A DNA stretch of 64,000 nucleotides. Source: Thauera propionica (GTDB taxonomy: Bacteria > Pseudomonadota > Gammaproteobacteria > Burkholderiales > Rhodocyclaceae). The stretch spans positions 1 through 64,000 of the forward strand of contig NZ_NOIH01000014.1 of the NCBI RefSeq assembly GCF_002245655.1, written 5' to 3'. This document shows positions 36,228-46,176 of the stretch, piece by piece (position 1 is the stretch's first letter; each line of letters starts with the position of its first letter). Made by a program: the position numbers and the translations under genes. Below the pieces are notes generated by a model, which worked only from the letters and a program-made list of their open reading frames with translations, did no database searches and was not told the origin of the DNA.

Positions 36228-37349
36228 ATGAACGACACCACAACGCCGCGCCCACCCCTGTCACGGATTCCGCCCGACGTCCTGTGCGCACAGGATTACG
36301 AAGCGCTCGCCGCGCGTTTCCTGCCGGCCCCGCACCACACCTACATCGCTGGCGGCAGCGGCTTCGAAGGCACGCTGCGCGCAAACCGCGACGCCTTTGA
36401 GCACTTGCAGATCCTGCCACGGCTGCTGCGCGACGTGACCGCCGGGCACACGCGCGTCATGCTCCTCGGCCACGAACTGCGTCATCCGATCCTGCTTGCG
36501 CCGCTCGCCTTCCAGACCCTCGCCCACCCGCAAGGCGAACTCGACACCGCACGCGCCGCCGCAGCGACCGACGCCGGCCTGGTCGTCAGCACGCTGTCGG
36601 CCTGGCCGCTCGAGGACATCGCCGCCTGCAGCCGGGGCGAAAAGTGGTTCCAGCTCTACTTCCAGCCGCTGCGCGACAGCACGCTCGACCTTGTCCGCCG
36701 CGCCGAGGCCGCAGGCTATGGCGCACTGGTCGTGACACTGGATGCGGTCGTGCAGAGTCCCAGCCTTCGCGCACAGAGGGCAGGTTTCCGCATGCCCGAC
36801 GCCGTGCGTCCGGGCAACCTCCTCCATCATGCAACGCCGCCACAAGTCGAACTCGAACGCGGCCAGAGCCTCATCTTCCAGGGCCTGATGCGGGAGGCGC
36901 CGACCTGGGATGACCTCGACTGGCTGATGCGTCACACCCGCCTGCCGGTCATCGTCAAGGGCGTGCTGCGTGCCGACGACGCGCTGGCGCTGAAGGCGGC
37001 CGGGGTTGCGGGGATCATCGTCTCCAACCATGGCGGCCGCGCCCTCGACGGCGTGCCAGCCAGCCTCGACGCGCTGCCTGCCGTGCGCGCCGCGGTCGGT
37101 GCGGACTACCCCGTCCTGCTCGACAGCGGCATCCGCGCCGGCAGCGACGTATTCAAGGCACTGGCGCTTGGCGCCGACGCGGTGCTGGTCGGGCGTCTGC
37201 AGGTCTTCGCCCTGGCCGTTGCCGGCGCGCTCGGTGTCGCCCACATGCTGAAGCTGCTGCGCGAAGAACTGGAGCTGTGCATGGCACTCGCCGGCTGCGC
37301 CACACTGCAGGAGATCACGGCGGACTGCGTCACCCACCGCCCCGCCTGA
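36228..37349 (+). CDS. FMN-dependent alpha-hydroxy-acid oxidase
   Basis: A 373-residue TIM-barrel flavoenzyme of the lactate/glycolate oxidase family. FMN and catalytic residues visible: [15 protein letters not shown] (lysine), the [19 protein letters not shown] active-site histidine/arginine segment, and [27 protein letters not shown] for phosphate binding. Usual length. It oxidises a 2-hydroxy acid, but the substrate cannot be read from sequence. It is followed 38 bases later by piuC and precedes it in what looks like a short iron-linked operon. Confidence 0.92.
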   Translation: MNDTTTPRPPLSRIPPDVLCAQDYEALAARFLPAPHHTYIAGGSGFEGTLRANRDAFEHLQILPRLLRDVTAGHTRVMLLGHELRHPILLAPLAFQTLAHPQGELDTARAAAATDAGLVVSTLSAWPLEDIAACSRGEKWFQLYFQPLRDSTLDLVRRAEAAGYGALVVTLDAVVQSPSLRAQRAGFRMPDAVRPGNLLHHATPPQVELERGQSLIFQGLMREAPTWDDLDWLMRHTRLPVIVKGVLRADDALALKAAGVAGIIVSNHGGRALDGVPASLDALPAVRAAVGADYPVLLDSGIRAGSDVFKALALGADAVLVGRLQVFALAVAGALGVAHMLKLLREELELCMALAGCATLQEITADCVTHRPA

Positions 37350-37387
37350 ACCTCAGTCCAAACCCTGTCCTGTACGCGATTCACATC

Positions 37388-38071
37388 ATGCTCATTTCAA
37401 TCGAGAAGGTCCTGACCAAGGACGAAGTCCGCCAGTTCCGCCAGCACCTCGACCAGGCGCAGTGGGAAGACGGGCTGAAGACCGCCGGCACGCTCGCCAG
37501 CCATGTCAAGCGCAACCTGCAACTGGCGAACGGCTCGGATCTGGCCATCAGCCTCGGCAACCACATCCTGCGCAAGCTCGGGAGCCACCCGGAATTCATC
37601 TCCGCCGCCCTGCCGCAGCGCATCTACCCGCCCAAGTTCAACTGCTACCGCGGCGGTGGTACCTACGGCGCCCACGTCGACAGCGCCCTGATGACGGTGC
37701 CGGGCACCGACATCACCGTGCGCACCGACGTATCGGCCACCCTGTTCCTCGCCGAGCCGGACGAGTACGAAGGCGGCGAACTGGAGATCGAAGGTCCGTT
37801 CGGCGTGCAGACGGTGAAGCTCGAGGCGGGCGACATGGTGCTCTACCCTTCGACCAGCCTGCATCGCGTCACGCCGGTCACGCGCGGCGCACGCATTGCC
37901 AGCTTCTTCTGGATCCAGAGCCTGGTGCAGGACGAAGGTGAACGCACGCTGCTGTACGACCTGGACCAGTCGATCCAGGACCTGACAGCCTCAGGCCGCC
38001 CGGACGATCCCGACCTGCTGCGCCTCACCGGCGTATATCACAACCTGCTGCGGCGCTGGGCCCGGCCCTGA
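37388..38071 (+). CDS. piuC: PKHD-type Fe(II)/2-oxoglutarate hydroxylase PiuC
   Basis: A 227-residue dioxygenase of the PiuC/YbiX family. Iron ligands H96 and D98 (AHVDSA) and H159 (SLHRVTP), and the 2-oxoglutarate-binding R169 (RGAR) are all present. PiuC genes sit beside PiuA/Fiu-type receptors and are Fur-regulated; the enzyme's substrate is not firmly known but is thought to relate to siderophore use. Start taken at [17 protein letters not shown], the family start. Confidence 0.94.
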   Translation: MLISIEKVLTKDEVRQFRQHLDQAQWEDGLKTAGTLASHVKRNLQLANGSDLAISLGNHILRKLGSHPEFISAALPQRIYPPKFNCYRGGGTYGAHVDSALMTVPGTDITVRTDVSATLFLAEPDEYEGGELEIEGPFGVQTVKLEAGDMVLYPSTSLHRVTPVTRGARIASFFWIQSLVQDEGERTLLYDLDQSIQDLTASGRPDDPDLLRLTGVYHNLLRRWARP

Positions 38072-38072
38072 A

Positions 38073-38573
38073 TCAACGCGGCGGTCGGCACAGCCGGCTG
38101 GCCGCCCAGTTCTCCAGCATCAGACGCTCGTAGGGCAGTGTTTCGCGCGCAGAGCGCGCACGTGCCGAATGAGCCAGGTAGTTCATGTCGGAGACCTGCT
38201 CGCGCCCCTGCACCACGGTCTGCCCACCCGCATCGATGAGCGCATACTCGAGTTCGATCCTCGGCCAGCTCACCTCGCGCAACACCCGCAACTCGACTGC
38301 GCTCGAGCGCGACCAATCGATGTCGCCAGCGAGATCCACCTCCCGCACCGTCACCGTCAGTCGTTCATCTTCCGCCACGCATTGCGCCATAGCCATACGC
38401 AAATGGCGTTCCAGCACGGTCAGGTTGCGGCCCCGTTCGGCATCGGATGCGCCGACGTCTGCATAACGCTCCGCATCGACGAAGCGGACCGTTACCTCGG
38501 CACTTGCGATGCCAGCAGCACAGGAAAGAAGTCCCGCTAGCATCATTGGCAAAAGCCGTCTCTCCGCATTCAT
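38073..38573 (-). CDS. DUF3016 exported protein
   Basis: A 166-residue protein with a signal peptide (about 1-26, LPMMLAGLLSCAAGIASAE) and a DUF3016 domain (VTVRFVDAERYADVGAS at its start; W.RIELEYAL and SDMNYLAHSARARS later). Function unknown. I chose the second ATG because GGAGG then stands at normal distance. Convergent with piuC with a one-base gap; about 55 bases separate it from nnrS, which ends upstream on the same strand. Confidence 0.85.
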   Translation of the reverse strand: MNAERRLLPMMLAGLLSCAAGIASAEVTVRFVDAERYADVGASDAERGRNLTVLERHLRMAMAQCVAEDERLTVTVREVDLAGDIDWSRSSAVELRVLREVSWPRIELEYALIDAGGQTVVQGREQVSDMNYLAHSARARSARETLPYERLMLENWAASRLCRPPR

Positions 38574-38630
38574 CGGCATGCCCTCCTTCTCCGCAATGCC
38601 ACCTATTGAGGAAACACGGCGCAGCGCGGC

Positions 38631-39935
38631 TCAAGCCGCGCCCGCCTCGTTCATCACTTCCTCGCAGCCCGTCCCCGAATCCGGCCGCGGGCCGACGAAC
38701 ACCGCGCCGAGGTAGCGCGCTGCAAGGCCATAGCCCAGCACCCAGGCGGCCACGCTCATCGCCTGCAGGCCGGCCACCGGCATCCCCGGAAGGCCGGCTG
38801 CCGCGCGTGCCAGCGCGGCGGCCACCAGCCCGGCCGCGGCCACCAGCACCCACGGCCGCAGATCCAGCTCATGGCCAGCGTGCGTGCGGCCGGCGATGCA
38901 CAGCACGCCGAAGATCGACACGCCCATCGCACCGGCCGTCAGCAGGTGCAGTCCCGCGCTGGGCGCCACCGGCGCGCCAAGCAAGGACAGGCCGATCAGC
39001 GCGTAGCCCGCAGCCATGAGCCAATACACCGCGTAGAGCATGAAGGCCCAGCGCGACAGCAGGGCGCGGCCGACATGCCAGTCGTTGAGCAGGTTCAGCA
39101 CCGCCGCCGCGGCCGCCAGCGCGACCCAGCCGGCAATGACCGAGCCGGGCAGCACGAACTCGACCACGGTGTACAGCGCCACGCCGAAGATGGCGAGATT
39201 GCGCCGCGGGGGGCGCGCACGATAGCCGGGCAGGTCGTCGTCCTCGCCGTGACGGCGGGTCGTGCCGCCATCACGGCGCAGGCGCTCGGCATCCAGCGCA
39301 TCGTTGACGATGCGCATCGAGATGCGGCTGAGCGCGACCACGATCAGCACCATCATCACGCCGACGCCGGCCCGCACCCAGCGCATCGGATACGCGCCGC
39401 CGAGCGCATCGGCATGGAAACCCGCCAGCGCGATCCACATCGCACCCAGCCCCCACAGGAAGGCGAGGTGGCGCCGCTCGGGGTCGCGCCACAGCCGTGG
39501 CGCGACGATCACGATCAGCGCACCTAGAAAACCCACGTTGAGCAACGCGGCCAGCACCTCCCCCGCCAACCCCAGGGTTCCCGACAACCAGAACGCCAGG
39601 CGTGCCGCCGTCCACAGCAGGACCATGCCGATTGCGATGCGACGACCGAAGGCGGGCGTGGCGGTGAACTCGGGCACCGCCGTCAGCAGGAAACCCGCCA
39701 CCGCCGCGAGCCCGAAGCCGAACATCAGCTCATGCGCGTGCCATACGACCGGGCCGCCGGGCACGGCCGGCACACCCAGCCCCGCAGCGAGAAAGCCCTG
39801 CCACATCAGCAGCAGGAGCACCGCATACACGGCGGTGGCGAGGAAGAAGGGGCGGAAGCCGCACATGAACAGCGGCCGTGCCGCCAGCCGGTCGAACAGC
39901 CGGCCGAACGGTTCGTGGTCGATGGGATGAGACAT
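38631..39935 (-). CDS. nnrS: NnrS family haem/copper membrane protein
   Basis: A 434-residue protein of about twelve spans. N-terminal CGFRPFFLATAVYAVLLLL and VVWHAHELMFGFGLAAVAGFLLTAVPE are the NnrS signature, with histidines for haem. NnrS relieves damage from nitric oxide and is under FNR/NNR control in denitrifiers. Here it is the last gene of an operon with a TonB receptor and an ABC importer whose promoter carries an FNR box, in agreement with that. A 13-base gap separates it from the ABC ATPase gene. Confidence 0.94.
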   Translation of the reverse strand: MSHPIDHEPFGRLFDRLAARPLFMCGFRPFFLATAVYAVLLLLMWQGFLAAGLGVPAVPGGPVVWHAHELMFGFGLAAVAGFLLTAVPEFTATPAFGRRIAIGMVLLWTAARLAFWLSGTLGLAGEVLAALLNVGFLGALIVIVAPRLWRDPERRHLAFLWGLGAMWIALAGFHADALGGAYPMRWVRAGVGVMMVLIVVALSRISMRIVNDALDAERLRRDGGTTRRHGEDDDLPGYRARPPRRNLAIFGVALYTVVEFVLPGSVIAGWVALAAAAAVLNLLNDWHVGRALLSRWAFMLYAVYWLMAAGYALIGLSLLGAPVAPSAGLHLLTAGAMGVSIFGVLCIAGRTHAGHELDLRPWVLVAAAGLVAAALARAAAGLPGMPVAGLQAMSVAAWVLGYGLAARYLGAVFVGPRPDSGTGCEEVMNEAGAA

Positions 39936-39948
39936 GGCTTTGTGCTCC

Positions 39949-40811
<863 letters not shown>

Positions 40812-40815
<4 letters not shown>

Positions 40816-41603
40816 GCGCCCTGCTCCCGCCAGCGCTCCACCTCGCGCTTGACCGGCTCCAGCACCAGGTACTCGACGGCCAGCAGCAGGCCGACCACCG
40901 CCGCAATCCAGGCCATCGTGGCCGCCGTGTCGAGATGCGAGCGCGACACGGCCAGCGCCGCGCCCACGCCGTCCTGGGTGGCGAGCAACTCCGCCATCAC
41001 CACCACCTTCCAGGCCGTGCCGAGCGCAGCGATCCAGGCGGGGAACAGGTAGGACACCACGTGCGGCAGATAGACATCGAGGAACATCATGCGGCGCGGC
41101 AGGCGAAAGGCCTCGGCCATGCCGCGCAGCTGGTTGTCGAGCGTGCGCGTGCCCTGCAGCGCGCCGATGAAGATCACCGGAAAGGCGGCGACGAACACGG
41201 TGAACACCGGCGTGCCGTCGCTGGCGCCGAACCACAGCATCGCCAGCACCAGCCAGGCGATCGGCGGCGTGCCCATCAGCACGGTCACGAGCGGGCGCGA
41301 CATCATCGACGCGGTCATCGACAGCCCCGCAACAAGACCAAGCACGCTGCCGGCCAGCACCGACAGGGCATAGCCCGAGAGCGCGCGGCGTGCGGTGGCG
41401 GCGAGTTCCGGCCAGGCGGCGCCGCTGTCGATCAGGCCCCACAGCGTGGCGAAGGCCGAGCGCGGGTCGGGCATCACCAGCGGGCCGTAAACCAGACTGA
41501 CCGCCTCCCAGGCGGCCAGCAGCAGGAACAGGCTGGCGATCGCACCCCAGCCGCTCCACAGGTAGGCGGGCAAACCAGCCAGCCAGGCACGCAACAGACT
41601 CAT
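40812..41603 (-). CDS. ABC importer permease (SsuC/TauC type)
   Basis: A 263-residue permease with six spans and the binding-protein-dependent transport motif EAFRLPRRMMFLDVYLPHVVSYLF (EAA loop, about 160-185). Start MSLLRAWLAGLPAYLWSG overlaps the stop of the binding-protein gene. The longer frame reaching 41957 is not coding upstream of this ATG. Same family as sulfonate, nitrate and thiamine-precursor importers, so substrate is not defined by homology. Confidence 0.92.
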
Positions 41604-42631
41604 GGCTTCGCGGCTCCGCCATAGAAGCCATCGTCGGGCAGCTTGCCGCCGACCAGCGCCGGATTCTTCTTCACCAGCTGGCCGAACATGAACTCGAGCT
41701 CGGCGCGCGCGGCCTGCACCGGCACCGCCTCCATCTGGCTGACCGCGATCGAGTCGGCCACCGCCTCGGGCGTCAGCAGGTCGATGCGGGCGGCGACGCC
41801 GCGGCCACAGGCCTCCGCGTTGGCGCGGCACCAGGCCAGCGAGCGGGCATATTCGGCCTCGATGCGTGCAACCACGTCCGGACGCTCGCGCAACGCCCCC
41901 ATCACCGCGATGCCGGCCTGCGGAATGCGGGTGGCGCGCGCGAACACCCGGCCCCATTCCTGCTGCAGGTCAACGCTGCGATGCAGCTCCGGCGCAATGA
42001 CGCTGATCGGGAAGGAGCCCGTCTTGCGCAGCGCCATCGACACCGCCGGCTCGGCCAGCAGCGCGTGGTCGACGCGGCGCATCACCAGCAACTGCATCGC
42101 GTCGATCGGGCTGGCGACGTAGCGCAGGCTCAGGTCCTTGCGGACGTCCATGCCCTGCTGCTCGGCGAGCAACTGGAACACGATGTCGGGCATGTCGCCG
42201 CGGAAGGGCATCGCCAGCTCCTTGCCGCGCAGGTCGGCAAGCGACTTGAGCGCCGGGTCGCGCGACACCAGCCACAGCACGCCCCAGGTCGACACGTTGA
42301 GCATCCGCAGCTTTGCGCCGCGGTTGTAGAGGTTGGCGGCGACGTTGGTCGGCATCGCCAGAATGTCGGCGCGGCCGTCGAGCGCCATGACGCGCAACTG
42401 ATCGGGGTCGCGCCAGGGCACGAACTCGACAACCTCGGCAACGTCGGCCAGCGCACCGGAGTCGACCATGTGGATCAGCGGATTCGACACCGCCGCCGAA
42501 GGACCGGCAAGCGTCAGCCTGGGCAGCTTCTGCGCGTCGGCGGTGCCGGTCACGACCAGGAATGCGAGCACCACGCACGCGTGCAGCAGGAACCGGCTCC
42601 AGCCGGGCAAGGGTGGGCGTGGTGCCTGCAT
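41600..42631 (-). CDS. ABC importer substrate-binding protein (NMT1/SsuA-like)
   Basis: A 343-residue periplasmic protein: signal peptide about 1-33 (FLLHACVVLAFLVVTGTADAQ) and a two-lobe NMT1/SsuA-type fold (LTLAGPSAAVSNPLIHMVDSGAL; ILAMPTNVAANLYNRGAKLRML; GKELAMPFRGDMPDIVFQLL). It starts one base after the stop of the TonB receptor gene, so receptor and importer form one uptake route across both membranes. Two cysteines near 268-275 (WCRANAEACG) may pair. Ligand unknown; see the finding on this operon. Confidence 0.9.
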   Translation of the reverse strand: MQAPRPPLPGWSRFLLHACVVLAFLVVTGTADAQKLPRLTLAGPSAAVSNPLIHMVDSGALADVAEVVEFVPWRDPDQLRVMALDGRADILAMPTNVAANLYNRGAKLRMLNVSTWGVLWLVSRDPALKSLADLRGKELAMPFRGDMPDIVFQLLAEQQGMDVRKDLSLRYVASPIDAMQLLVMRRVDHALLAEPAVSMALRKTGSFPISVIAPELHRSVDLQQEWGRVFARATRIPQAGIAVMGALRERPDVVARIEAEYARSLAWCRANAEACGRGVAARIDLLTPEAVADSIAVSQMEAVPVQAARAELEFMFGQLVKKNPALVGGKLPDDGFYGGAAKP

Positions 42632-42632
42632 G

Positions 42633-44693
42633 TCAGAAACTCCCGGAAAGGCTCAAGGTGATGCCGCGGCCCGGCGCCGCCAGCTCCTGGCCCGAGACGC
42701 CGTCGGTCAGGTGCTCGTGGTAGCGCTTGTCGGCCAGGTTGTGCAGGCCGACTGCCAGCGTGGCCGCGTCGAAGGCGCCGACCGCGCCGAAACGCCAGCC
42801 CAGCTCGGCGTCGGCGGTGACGAAGCCGGAGGTCGCGTCCTCGGTGCCATTGGAGAACTTCGTCGCGATGCGATCCTGCTCGGCAACCGCGCGCAACTGC
42901 GCGCGCCAGTAGAAGCCGCGCTCGGCCGGCTGGCCGATGCCCAGTGTCAGCTCGGGTGCCGGCATCTGGTACAGCGGCTCGTCGTCCTGATGGTTCTTGC
43001 CACGCAACCAGGTGAAGCCGGCATCGGCGACGTAGGCGCCCACTGGCGCGCTGAGACTGCCTTCGACGCCGTAGATCGTGACCTTGTCGAGGTTCTCGGT
43101 GCGCTTGAGCGGCAGTCCCGTGCCCGGATGGGACGCACCGGTGATGCGTCCGGCGATGTAGTCGTCAATCCGCGTGTAGAAGGCCGCCAGCTGGTAGTTC
43201 AGCCCGGCACCTGCGCCCTTGAGGCCGAGTTCGAAGCTGGTCGAGACTTCCGGGTCGAGTTGCGGGTTGCCGACGTGGTAGTAGCCGTCGCCACGCGCCG
43301 AATCCTCGAAGCGCTCACGCATGTCCGCGGCGCGGTAGGCGCGGCCGACGTTGGCGTAGGCGTTGAGGTTGTCGGTGAGGGGATGGACCGCCCCGAGCGA
43401 CCACGACAGGTTGTTGTCCGTGCTGTCCAGGCCGGTCGTCTGGGCCGACGGCCCCGTCCCCTTCTGCGCCGCGTCACCGCTGACGCGGTCGTAGCGCAGT
43501 CCGGCAACGATGCGGGTGGCGCCAAGCGCGAACTCGTCCTGCACGAACACGCCCACCGCCTCGATCTCGCCATCCGAGAACGGATCGTTGCGCACGTTGT
43601 TGTTGAAGAACGGCGCGTTGTTGTCCATGTAGCGCTCGGGATCGCCCTTCATGCGCCAGGTTTCGGCCCCGACCGTCAGCAGATGATCCGAGCCGACCGG
43701 GAACACGTACTTGGCGCGCGCGCCGTCGGTCGTGAAGGAGACGTCGTTGCGCACGTAGTCGCGACCGAGGTTTTCGCCGCGGGCACGGATCTGGCGGAAC
43801 ACTTCCTGGCGATAGATCTCGGCCGACAACTGCCCTTCGCCGAGCTTCGCATCGACGCCCAGTTCGTAGAGCTCGCGGCGCTGCTCGGGCGAATGGATGG
43901 TCGCCACGCCGAGCGGACGCGGAATGCCCGCGCCGGTGCGGGCCGAGCCCGGATACCACACGTCCTCGTCCTCATGACGCTGCAGATTCAGACGCAGGCT
44001 GACATCGTCGGTCAGGCGATGACGATACTTGGCCAGCAGGGTGTCGGACTGGTAGCCAGTCCGGTCCTCGCGCCCGTCGGGGCTGCGGTAGTCATCCACG
44101 TCGCGCCCGGCCACACCCAGCACCAGCGCGTGATCGGCGTTCGAACGCTGCACCAGCAGCGCACCGGCCACGCCCTTGTCGACACTGCTGAAGCGCACGC
44201 CGGCACGGCCGCCCATGCACTCCTCCGCGGTAAAGGCGGCCTCGGGCGTGAGCAGGTTGACGACCCCGCCCATCGCACCGCTGCCATGCAGCACCGAGCC
44301 CGGCCCCTTGACGACCTCGACACGGTCGAGCAGCCCGAGATCCATGAAGGACGCGATCGCCCCCTGAGGCTGGGCCGAGTTCACACGCAGGCCATCGACC
44401 ATGACGACGACGCTTTCCTTCTTGAGGCCGCGCAGCACCGGGTTCTGTCCCCAGGCACCGTCGGACTGGGTCGCCAGCCCCGGCTTGCCTCGCAACAGAT
44501 CACCGACGACCGTGGCGCCCGCCGTGGCCGGACGCAGGACCTCGATCGCCTGAGGTGTCTCCTGCACGTCGGCGGCGTAGCCTTTGGCGGTCACAACCTG
44601 CTCGCCGAGCACGGTTTCACCTGCGGCGAGCAGGGATGGTGCGAAAGAGACACCCAGCAGTGCCAACGCCATTGCGCGCATGCGCAGTTCCAT
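42633..44693 (-). CDS. TonB-dependent outer-membrane receptor in NnrS/ABC operon
   Basis: A 686-residue receptor. Start MELRMRAMALALLGVSF with GGAG at correct spacing; an ATG four codons upstream and a frame to 44789 are alternatives. Signal peptide to about residue 23, TonB box GEQVVTAKG, plug with VVMVDGLRVNSAQPQG and VEVVKGPGSVLHGSGAMGGVVN, barrel ending LSLSGSF. Overall layout resembles haem/copper-type receptors rather than ferric-siderophore ones. It is the first gene of an operon with an ABC importer and nnrS, behind an FNR box and a Fur-like box, so a metal or metal chelate needed under denitrifying conditions is likely (inference). Confidence 0.9.
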   Translation of the reverse strand: MELRMRAMALALLGVSFAPSLLAAGETVLGEQVVTAKGYAADVQETPQAIEVLRPATAGATVVGDLLRGKPGLATQSDGAWGQNPVLRGLKKESVVVMVDGLRVNSAQPQGAIASFMDLGLLDRVEVVKGPGSVLHGSGAMGGVVNLLTPEAAFTAEECMGGRAGVRFSSVDKGVAGALLVQRSNADHALVLGVAGRDVDDYRSPDGREDRTGYQSDTLLAKYRHRLTDDVSLRLNLQRHEDEDVWYPGSARTGAGIPRPLGVATIHSPEQRRELYELGVDAKLGEGQLSAEIYRQEVFRQIRARGENLGRDYVRNDVSFTTDGARAKYVFPVGSDHLLTVGAETWRMKGDPERYMDNNAPFFNNNVRNDPFSDGEIEAVGVFVQDEFALGATRIVAGLRYDRVSGDAAQKGTGPSAQTTGLDSTDNNLSWSLGAVHPLTDNLNAYANVGRAYRAADMRERFEDSARGDGYYHVGNPQLDPEVSTSFELGLKGAGAGLNYQLAAFYTRIDDYIAGRITGASHPGTGLPLKRTENLDKVTIYGVEGSLSAPVGAYVADAGFTWLRGKNHQDDEPLYQMPAPELTLGIGQPAERGFYWRAQLRAVAEQDRIATKFSNGTEDATSGFVTADAELGWRFGAVGAFDAATLAVGLHNLADKRYHEHLTDGVSGQELAAPGRGITLSLSGSF

Positions 44694-44767
44694 GAACAAC
44701 TCCATCGAGTAGTCGAGCTGGCTGGCGACGGCTGGCTTGCCCGGGATGATTCGGATCAGGTGGGACA

Positions 44768-44809
44768 ACTTTACTTGAACGCGAATCATTCCTATTTGAT
44801 TTCAATCAA
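44768..44809 (-). promoter_or_regulatory. FNR/DNR class II promoter with overlapping Fur-like site
   Basis: TTGATTTCAATCAA at 44796-44809 is a perfect FNR-family box. Reading the minus strand, a -10 element TAAAGT (44773-44768) follows at the exact class II spacing. Between them lies GGAATGATTCGCGTTC, which matches about 10 of 19 Fur positions including AATGATT. This suggests activation at low oxygen or by NO, and repression by iron-loaded Fur, of the TonB/ABC/nnrS operon. Confidence 0.8.
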
Positions 44810-44834
44810 ATCTGCATGCGCTCGCTTGCCGAAA

Positions 44835-44897
44835 TCACTTCTTGAATCTCGGGCAGCCCTTGCAGGGCTTGTCCTTCTTGCAGCACTTCTTGCTCAT
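44835..44897 (-). CDS. 20-residue cysteine- and lysine-rich peptide
   Basis: A very short frame encodes MSKKCCKKDK followed by PCKGCPRFKK, then TGA. GGAG stands six bases before the ATG, the best-spaced ribosome-binding site in this operon. Cysteines at 5, 6, 12 and 15 (CC-x5-C-x2-C) plus nine lysines suggest a metal- or cluster-binding peptide that also contacts RNA or membranes. It lies 40 bases after the second small helical protein and so probably ends the Fur-controlled S4-paralog operon. I cannot name a family with certainty. An in-frame ATG four codons upstream (44909) is possible. Conservation in relatives would settle whether it is translated. Confidence 0.65.
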   Translation of the reverse strand: MSKKCCKKDKPCKGCPRFKK

Positions 44898-44937
44898 CAG
44901 GATCTCCATAACGGTCCCGCCCCAGGCCGGAACCGTC

Positions 44938-45237
44938 TCAGTGCGAAACGCGCGAGGCTTCAACCGCTGGCTGTTCGCTCAGCAAGGCATACGCACGCCA
45001 GTCCTCCACGAGGCTGGACGCGCACTCGCGCACCTCGGCGGCAATGCGCTGATCGGCGCCGATCACCTGCAGATGATCGACAATGGCCCGTGCAAGCGCG
45101 GGGGACTGCCGCGCCGGAAAGCGCGACAGCAGCTGAAGCACGGCAGCCAGCGCCAGCTCGGGTCGCGTACCGTAGTGCGGCGCCGACTCGCGCGAGGCAC
45201 TGAAGTCCTGGCCGCAGCAGGGAGGCAGGCCGCTCAC
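44938..45237 (-). CDS. Small helical protein downstream of S4 paralog
   Basis: A 99-residue protein starting at a GTG that overlaps the S4 stop (GTGA). Predicted almost all-helical: PELALAAVLQLLSRFP, SPALARAIVDHLQVIG, QRIAAEVRECASSLVEDWRA. N-terminal CCGQ. No family recognised. Its helix pattern lines up with that of the 99-residue protein on the other side of the S4 gene, suggesting they are distant copies. Translational coupling to the S4 paralog supports reality; the plus-strand frame 44842-45252 over the same DNA is judged a shadow. Confidence 0.65.
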   Translation of the reverse strand: MSGLPPCCGQDFSASRESAPHYGTRPELALAAVLQLLSRFPARQSPALARAIVDHLQVIGADQRIAAEVRECASSLVEDWRAYALLSEQPAVEASRVSH

Positions 45238-45845
45238 AGCCGCACCGCGTAGTATTCGACGACCTGCTGGACGTCGACCGGGAACGGGACCTCGTCGGGC
45301 GACGGTGTGCGCGTGACGCTGGCAGCGATGGCTGCTTCATCGAAGCTGAGCCACTCCGGACGCGTCAGTGCAGGCTCGCCGATCGTCTCGACGACGAAGG
45401 GAATTCGGCGGCCACGCTCGGTGAGCTGGATGCGGTCGCCCGGCTTGATGCGGATCGAGGGGATATTCACCGAGCGGCCGTTGAGCAGCACGTGCTTGTG
45501 GCGCACGAGCTGGCGCGCCGCCACCGCAGTGGGGGCGAAACCGGCGCGGAACACGAAGTTGTCGAGGCGACGCTCGAGCAGTTCGAGCAGCTTGTCGCCG
45601 GTCGGTCCACGGTCGCGCTTGGCCTCGCGGAACAGGCGCTGGATCTGCTTTTCGCCGAGGCCATAGTTGAAGCGCAGCTTCTGCTTCTCGATCAACTGCA
45701 CGCCAAAACCCGACTTGCGTTTCGGGCGCTGGCCGTGCTGGCCCGGCGGGTAGTTGCGCTCACCGAGGGGCTTGCGCGACAGGCCGGGCAGTTCGGTGCC
45801 GAGCGCACGCATCACTTTCAGACGGGGGCCGGTGTAACGGGACAA
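45234..45845 (-). CDS. Cysteine-free ribosomal protein S4 paralog
   Basis: A 203-residue S4. It begins at a TTG (MSRYTGPRLKVMRALG) preceded by GGAG six bases away. NYPPGQHGQRPKRKSGFGVQLIEKQKLRFNYGL and the S4 RNA-binding domain ERRLDNFVFRAGFAPTAVAARQLVRHKHVLLNGRSVNIPS are clear. S4 binds 16S rRNA early in small-subunit assembly and can repress its own operon. It contains no cysteine, its N-terminus differs from the usual betaproteobacterial form and looks more like cyanobacterial S4, and it is not in a ribosomal-protein operon, so it is probably a second copy. Placed behind a Fur-type palindrome. Confidence 0.88.
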   Translation of the reverse strand: MSRYTGPRLKVMRALGTELPGLSRKPLGERNYPPGQHGQRPKRKSGFGVQLIEKQKLRFNYGLGEKQIQRLFREAKRDRGPTGDKLLELLERRLDNFVFRAGFAPTAVAARQLVRHKHVLLNGRSVNIPSIRIKPGDRIQLTERGRRIPFVVETIGEPALTRPEWLSFDEAAIAASVTRTPSPDEVPFPVDVQQVVEYYAVRL

Positions 45846-45860
45846 GATGATCTCCTTCGA

Positions 45861-46160
45861 TCAGTTCGGGAATGAAGCGGTTGAAACGCAGCCGCGCGAA
45901 GAGCGCGAGCGAAGCCGACTCGAAGTCGAGGCATCGCCGACTGCGTTCGCGCCGCCGAGATGTCGCGGATGGGATATCGCCTGGTCGAGTTGTTCGCACG
46001 ATGTCATCAGCTCCTGATCCAGGGTGCTGGCGTCAAGGCAACGCAGCAGCAAGCCCGCCTGGTGCGCAGCACGGGGACAGCCGGTATCGAGGTAGCGCGA
46101 AACGTGCATCAGCACGCCGGCCAGCAGACGGGTCTGCTCGAGGGTCGAGTCCGTTGCCAT
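45861..46160 (-). CDS. Small helical protein upstream of S4 paralog
   Basis: A 99-residue protein starting MATDSTLEQTRLLAGVLMHVSRYLDTGC with two to three helices (about 5-22, 28-45, 48-62). The last 35 residues are low-complexity Ser/Arg and may not fold. No family recognised. It is the first gene after the palindrome at 46177-46193, and its stop overlaps the ribosome-binding region of the S4 gene. The helix spacing resembles the 99-residue protein after S4. Confidence 0.65.
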   Translation of the reverse strand: MATDSTLEQTRLLAGVLMHVSRYLDTGCPRAAHQAGLLLRCLDASTLDQELMTSCEQLDQAISHPRHLGGANAVGDASTSSRLRSRSSRGCVSTASFPN

Positions 46161-46176
46161 GGAACACCTCTCTTAG

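Noticed and set aside
44842-45252. 136-codon plus-strand frame over the S4 operon end
   Set aside because: The minus-strand genes are coupled to the S4 paralog; this frame would run against them and lacks a recognisable domain.
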